A stretch of DNA of 64,000 bases from assembly GCF_039534915.1 (NCBI RefSeq), contig NZ_BAAAWE010000001.1, positions 4,588,001-4,652,000 on the forward strand, written 5' to 3'. Positions 62,248-64,000 of this stretch are shown here, one piece after another. A program made the translations under genes and the position numbers. Numbering within the stretch: position 1 is the stretch's first letter; each line of letters opens with the position of its first letter. Source of the stretch: Streptomyces roseofulvus. Its GTDB lineage: Bacteria; Actinomycetota; Actinomycetes; Streptomycetales; Streptomycetaceae. Under the pieces are notes generated by a model. It was not told where the DNA came from. It made no database searches and worked only from the letters and a program-made list of their open reading frames with translations.

Positions 62248-63093
62248 TCACGGGAAGGACAGCGCGTCCGGGCCGAGGGGCGGCACCAGCCCCTCGGCCG
62301 CGGCCCGGGTGAGCAGCCCCCGGACCGCCGCGTAGCCGGCCTCGCCGAGGTCGGCGGTGAATTCGTTCACGTACAGCCCGATGTGCTGGTCGGCGACCTT
62401 CGGGTCCATCTCCTGCGCGTGCTCCATGACGTACGGCCTCGACACGGCCGGGTCGTCCCACGCCATCCGCACCGACCGCCGCGCGGAGTCGGCGAGCAGC
62501 CGCAGCGTCTCCGCGCCGAGCGAGCGGCGGGCCACGATCGCGCCCAGCGGGATCGGCAGCCCGGTGGTGGACTCCCAGTGCTCGCCCATGTCCGCGAGGC
62601 AGTGCAGCCCGTACGCCTTGTACGTGAAGCGGGCCTCGTGGATGACGAGCCCCGCGTCGACCTTGCCGTCCCGGACGGCCGGCATGATCTCGTGGAACGG
62701 CATCACGACCACCTCGCCGACCCCGCCGGGGACGGTCTCGGCGGCCCACAGCCGGAACAGCAGATAGGCGGTCGAGCGCTCGCTCGGCACCGCGACCGTC
62801 CGCCCCCGCAGGTCCAGGCCCGGCTCCCGGGTCAGCACCAGCGGCCCGCAGCCCCGCCCGAGGGCGCCGCCGCAGGGCAGCAGCGCGTACTGGTCGAGGA
62901 TCCACGGCAGGACGGCGTACGAGACCTTCAGGACGTCGTGGGAGTCGGTGCCGCTCTCCGCCCAGCCGTTCGTGACGTCGATGTCGGCGAAGGTGACGTC
63001 CAGGCGCGGGGCGCCGGGGACGCGGCCGTGCGCCCACGCGTCGAAGACGAAGGTGTCGTTCGGGCAGGGCGAGTAGGCGATCTTCAGCTGCAC
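62248..63093 (-). CDS. mqnD: 1,4-dihydroxy-6-naphthoate synthase (futalosine pathway)
   Basis: A 281-residue MqnD. IAYSPCPNDTFVFDAWAHG at the N terminus and FHEIMPAVRDGKVDAGLVIH are hallmark stretches; the fold is that of periplasmic binding proteins. It converts cyclic dehypoxanthinyl futalosine to 1,4-dihydroxy-6-naphthoate in menaquinone synthesis. Its GTG overlaps the mqnB end by 10 bases. Confidence 0.95.
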   Translation of the reverse strand: MQLKIAYSPCPNDTFVFDAWAHGRVPGAPRLDVTFADIDVTNGWAESGTDSHDVLKVSYAVLPWILDQYALLPCGGALGRGCGPLVLTREPGLDLRGRTVAVPSERSTAYLLFRLWAAETVPGGVGEVVVMPFHEIMPAVRDGKVDAGLVIHEARFTYKAYGLHCLADMGEHWESTTGLPIPLGAIVARRSLGAETLRLLADSARRSVRMAWDDPAVSRPYVMEHAQEMDPKVADQHIGLYVNEFTADLGEAGYAAVRGLLTRAAAEGLVPPLGPDALSFP

Positions 63094-63818
63094 GGCCGGG
63101 CCTCCGACAGGGTCGATTCGACTGCGGTCACGGCGTGCCGCAGGGCGTCCAGGGCGTCGCCGATCCGCCAGGCGGCGCGGTCGCGGGGCCCGACGGCGTT
63201 CGACACGGCCCGCAGCTCCAGGACGGGCGTGCCGTGCGCGGCGGCGGCCTCGGCGACCCCGAAGCCCTCCATCGCCTCGGCGGCGGCCCCGGGGTGGCGG
63301 GCGGCGAGCTGCTCGGCACGGGCGGCGCCGCCGGTCACGGTGGAGACGGTCAGCACCGTCCCGGTGGTGTGCGGGAGCCCGGCGGCCGCGAGCGCGGCGG
63401 CGACGGGCCCGGTGAGCCCGGCGGGCACGGGGTGGACGGAGCGGCCGAAGCCCAGCTCCTCGACGGGCACGAACCCGTCGGCGGTGTCGGCGCCCAGATC
63501 GGCGGCGACGATCGCGTCGGAGACGACGAGCGAGCCGAGCGGGGCACGGCCGGGGAAGCCGCCGGCGATCCCGGCGGAGACGACGAGCCCGTACGGCTCG
63601 CCGACGAGTGCGGCGCGGGTCAGCGCGGCCCCCGTCGCCGCGGCGACGGCGGCGGGCCCCACCCCGCCCACGAGGACGTCCGCGTTCGCGTACCGGCGCA
63701 GCACGAGGCCCCCCGGCACGGGAAGCTCCCCGCCCGGGCGGGCGGGCGTCGTGAGACCGCCGGCGACGGAGTCCGCCTCCGCCGCCACGGCCGTCACGAT
63801 CAGGGTCCGGCGGTGCAC
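63084..63818 (-). CDS. mqnB: Futalosine hydrolase
   Basis: A 244-residue nucleoside-phosphorylase-fold hydrolase. VVSAGIAGGFPGRAPLGSLV, then EAMEGFGVAEAAAAHG with the substrate-binding ME(G) and LELRAVSNAVGPRDRAAW with the catalytic Asp region are typical of MqnB. It removes hypoxanthine from futalosine. GTG 63818; operon with mqnD. Confidence 0.93.
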   Translation of the reverse strand: MHRRTLIVTAVAAEADSVAGGLTTPARPGGELPVPGGLVLRRYANADVLVGGVGPAAVAAATGAALTRAALVGEPYGLVVSAGIAGGFPGRAPLGSLVVSDAIVAADLGADTADGFVPVEELGFGRSVHPVPAGLTGPVAAALAAAGLPHTTGTVLTVSTVTGGAARAEQLAARHPGAAAEAMEGFGVAEAAAAHGTPVLELRAVSNAVGPRDRAAWRIGDALDALRHAVTAVESTLSEARPCS

Positions 63819-63825
63819 CGGAGGA

Positions 63826-64000
63826 TCAGGATTCCTTCTTCAGCTTGAAGTGCCAGATGCCGGTGAGCGTCTTGCCGGTGTTCTCGACGATCGTCACCTG
63901 CGTCTCGTCGGTGGTCTCGCCGGTCTGCTGGCTGGAGAAGAACGCGCTGGCCGGGATGGTCCGGTACGTCTTCTTGTACGGCTCCGGCTCGGCCTGCTGG
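63826..64000 (-). CDS. DUF2771-family protein, C-terminal part
   Basis: The last 57 codons of a minus-strand gene are in the window, from the right edge to TGA at 63826-63828. The visible residues (QQAEPEPYKKTYRTIPASAF, then ETQVTIVENTGKTLTGIWHF and LKKES) match the end of DUF2771 proteins, exported proteins usually found beside mqnB in streptomycetes. Eight bases separate it from mqnB, so it is probably first in that operon. Confidence 0.75.
   Translation of the reverse strand, partial: QQAEPEPYKKTYRTIPASAFFSSQQTGETTDETQVTIVENTGKTLTGIWHFKLKKES

Overview
The window looks like a piece of a Streptomyces (or close streptomycete) chromosome. GC is very high with a strong third-position GC bias, many genes start with GTG and overlap the previous stop in a GTGA or ATGA arrangement, and the gene content is actinobacterial: a mycothiol-dependent isomerase, an MshA-like glycosyltransferase, CsoR copper boxes, a DmdR/IdeR-type iron box, a TTG-started cold-shock gene, and futalosine-pathway mqnB/mqnD. 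I see no rRNA, tRNA or CRISPR array.

Region 1 (about 1-15.4 kb) is the most unusual. After the end of an MFS exporter and a PLP trans-sulfuration enzyme, a promoter with a built-in palindromic operator (1583-1612) drives what looks like a 13-gene operon: MaoC-like dehydratase, two methyltransferases, an AurF/CmlI-type diiron N-oxygenase, a small class-II synthetase-like amino acid:carrier-protein ligase, a holo-ACP synthase, a free-standing carrier protein, then metK, adoK, metH, metF and ahcY (a complete S-adenosylmethionine regeneration cycle with an adenosine sink) and a mycothiol-dependent isomerase. The simplest reading is a biosynthetic pathway in which an amino acid is loaded on a free carrier protein, N-oxidised and methylated with high methyl flux. 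I do not recognise the product.

Region 2 (15.5-24.7 kb) holds small conserved genes and transporters, including a TetR regulator with an operator in its own promoter and copies in the divergent MFS/flavin-reductase promoter region 1.9 kb away, a Ser/Gly repeat membrane protein, a secreted beta-lactamase-fold hydrolase and a histidine phosphatase.

Region 3 (24.8-32.4 kb) is a second putative biosynthetic locus: a PIG-L deacetylase divergent from an asparagine-synthase-type amidotransferase, a PrpF-like isomerase, an SDR with altered active site, a methionyl-tRNA-synthetase-like protein that has lost its KMSKS loop, and an MshA-like glycosyltransferase. The trio GT4 / PIG-L / class-I-synthetase-like protein parallels mycothiol assembly (MshA/MshB/MshC).

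Region 4 (32.5-37.3 kb) has a small secreted or membrane peptide facing two tandem paralogous LuxR-type regulators, a Fur-family regulator, a methyltransferase and a GNAT. Region 5 (37.4-44 kb) is a copper island: M56 peptidase/BlaI pair, csoR, copA, copZ, a His-rich exported protein and cutC, with four near-identical copper boxes. Region 6 (44-57.7 kb) has a kinase of the aminoglycoside phosphotransferase family, HelD, an XPB helicase and its helicase-associated neighbour, a MITE-like element, a Uma2 endonuclease remnant, and an iron-boxed siderophore ABC import operon without a binding protein. Region 7 (57.7-64 kb) has a HAD phosphatase, a roughly 500-bp imperfect inverted-repeat element, an unusually long TnpB/Cas12-like RuvC protein next to a truncated XRE regulator, then core genes: cold-shock protein, mqnD, mqnB and a DUF2771 gene running off the end.
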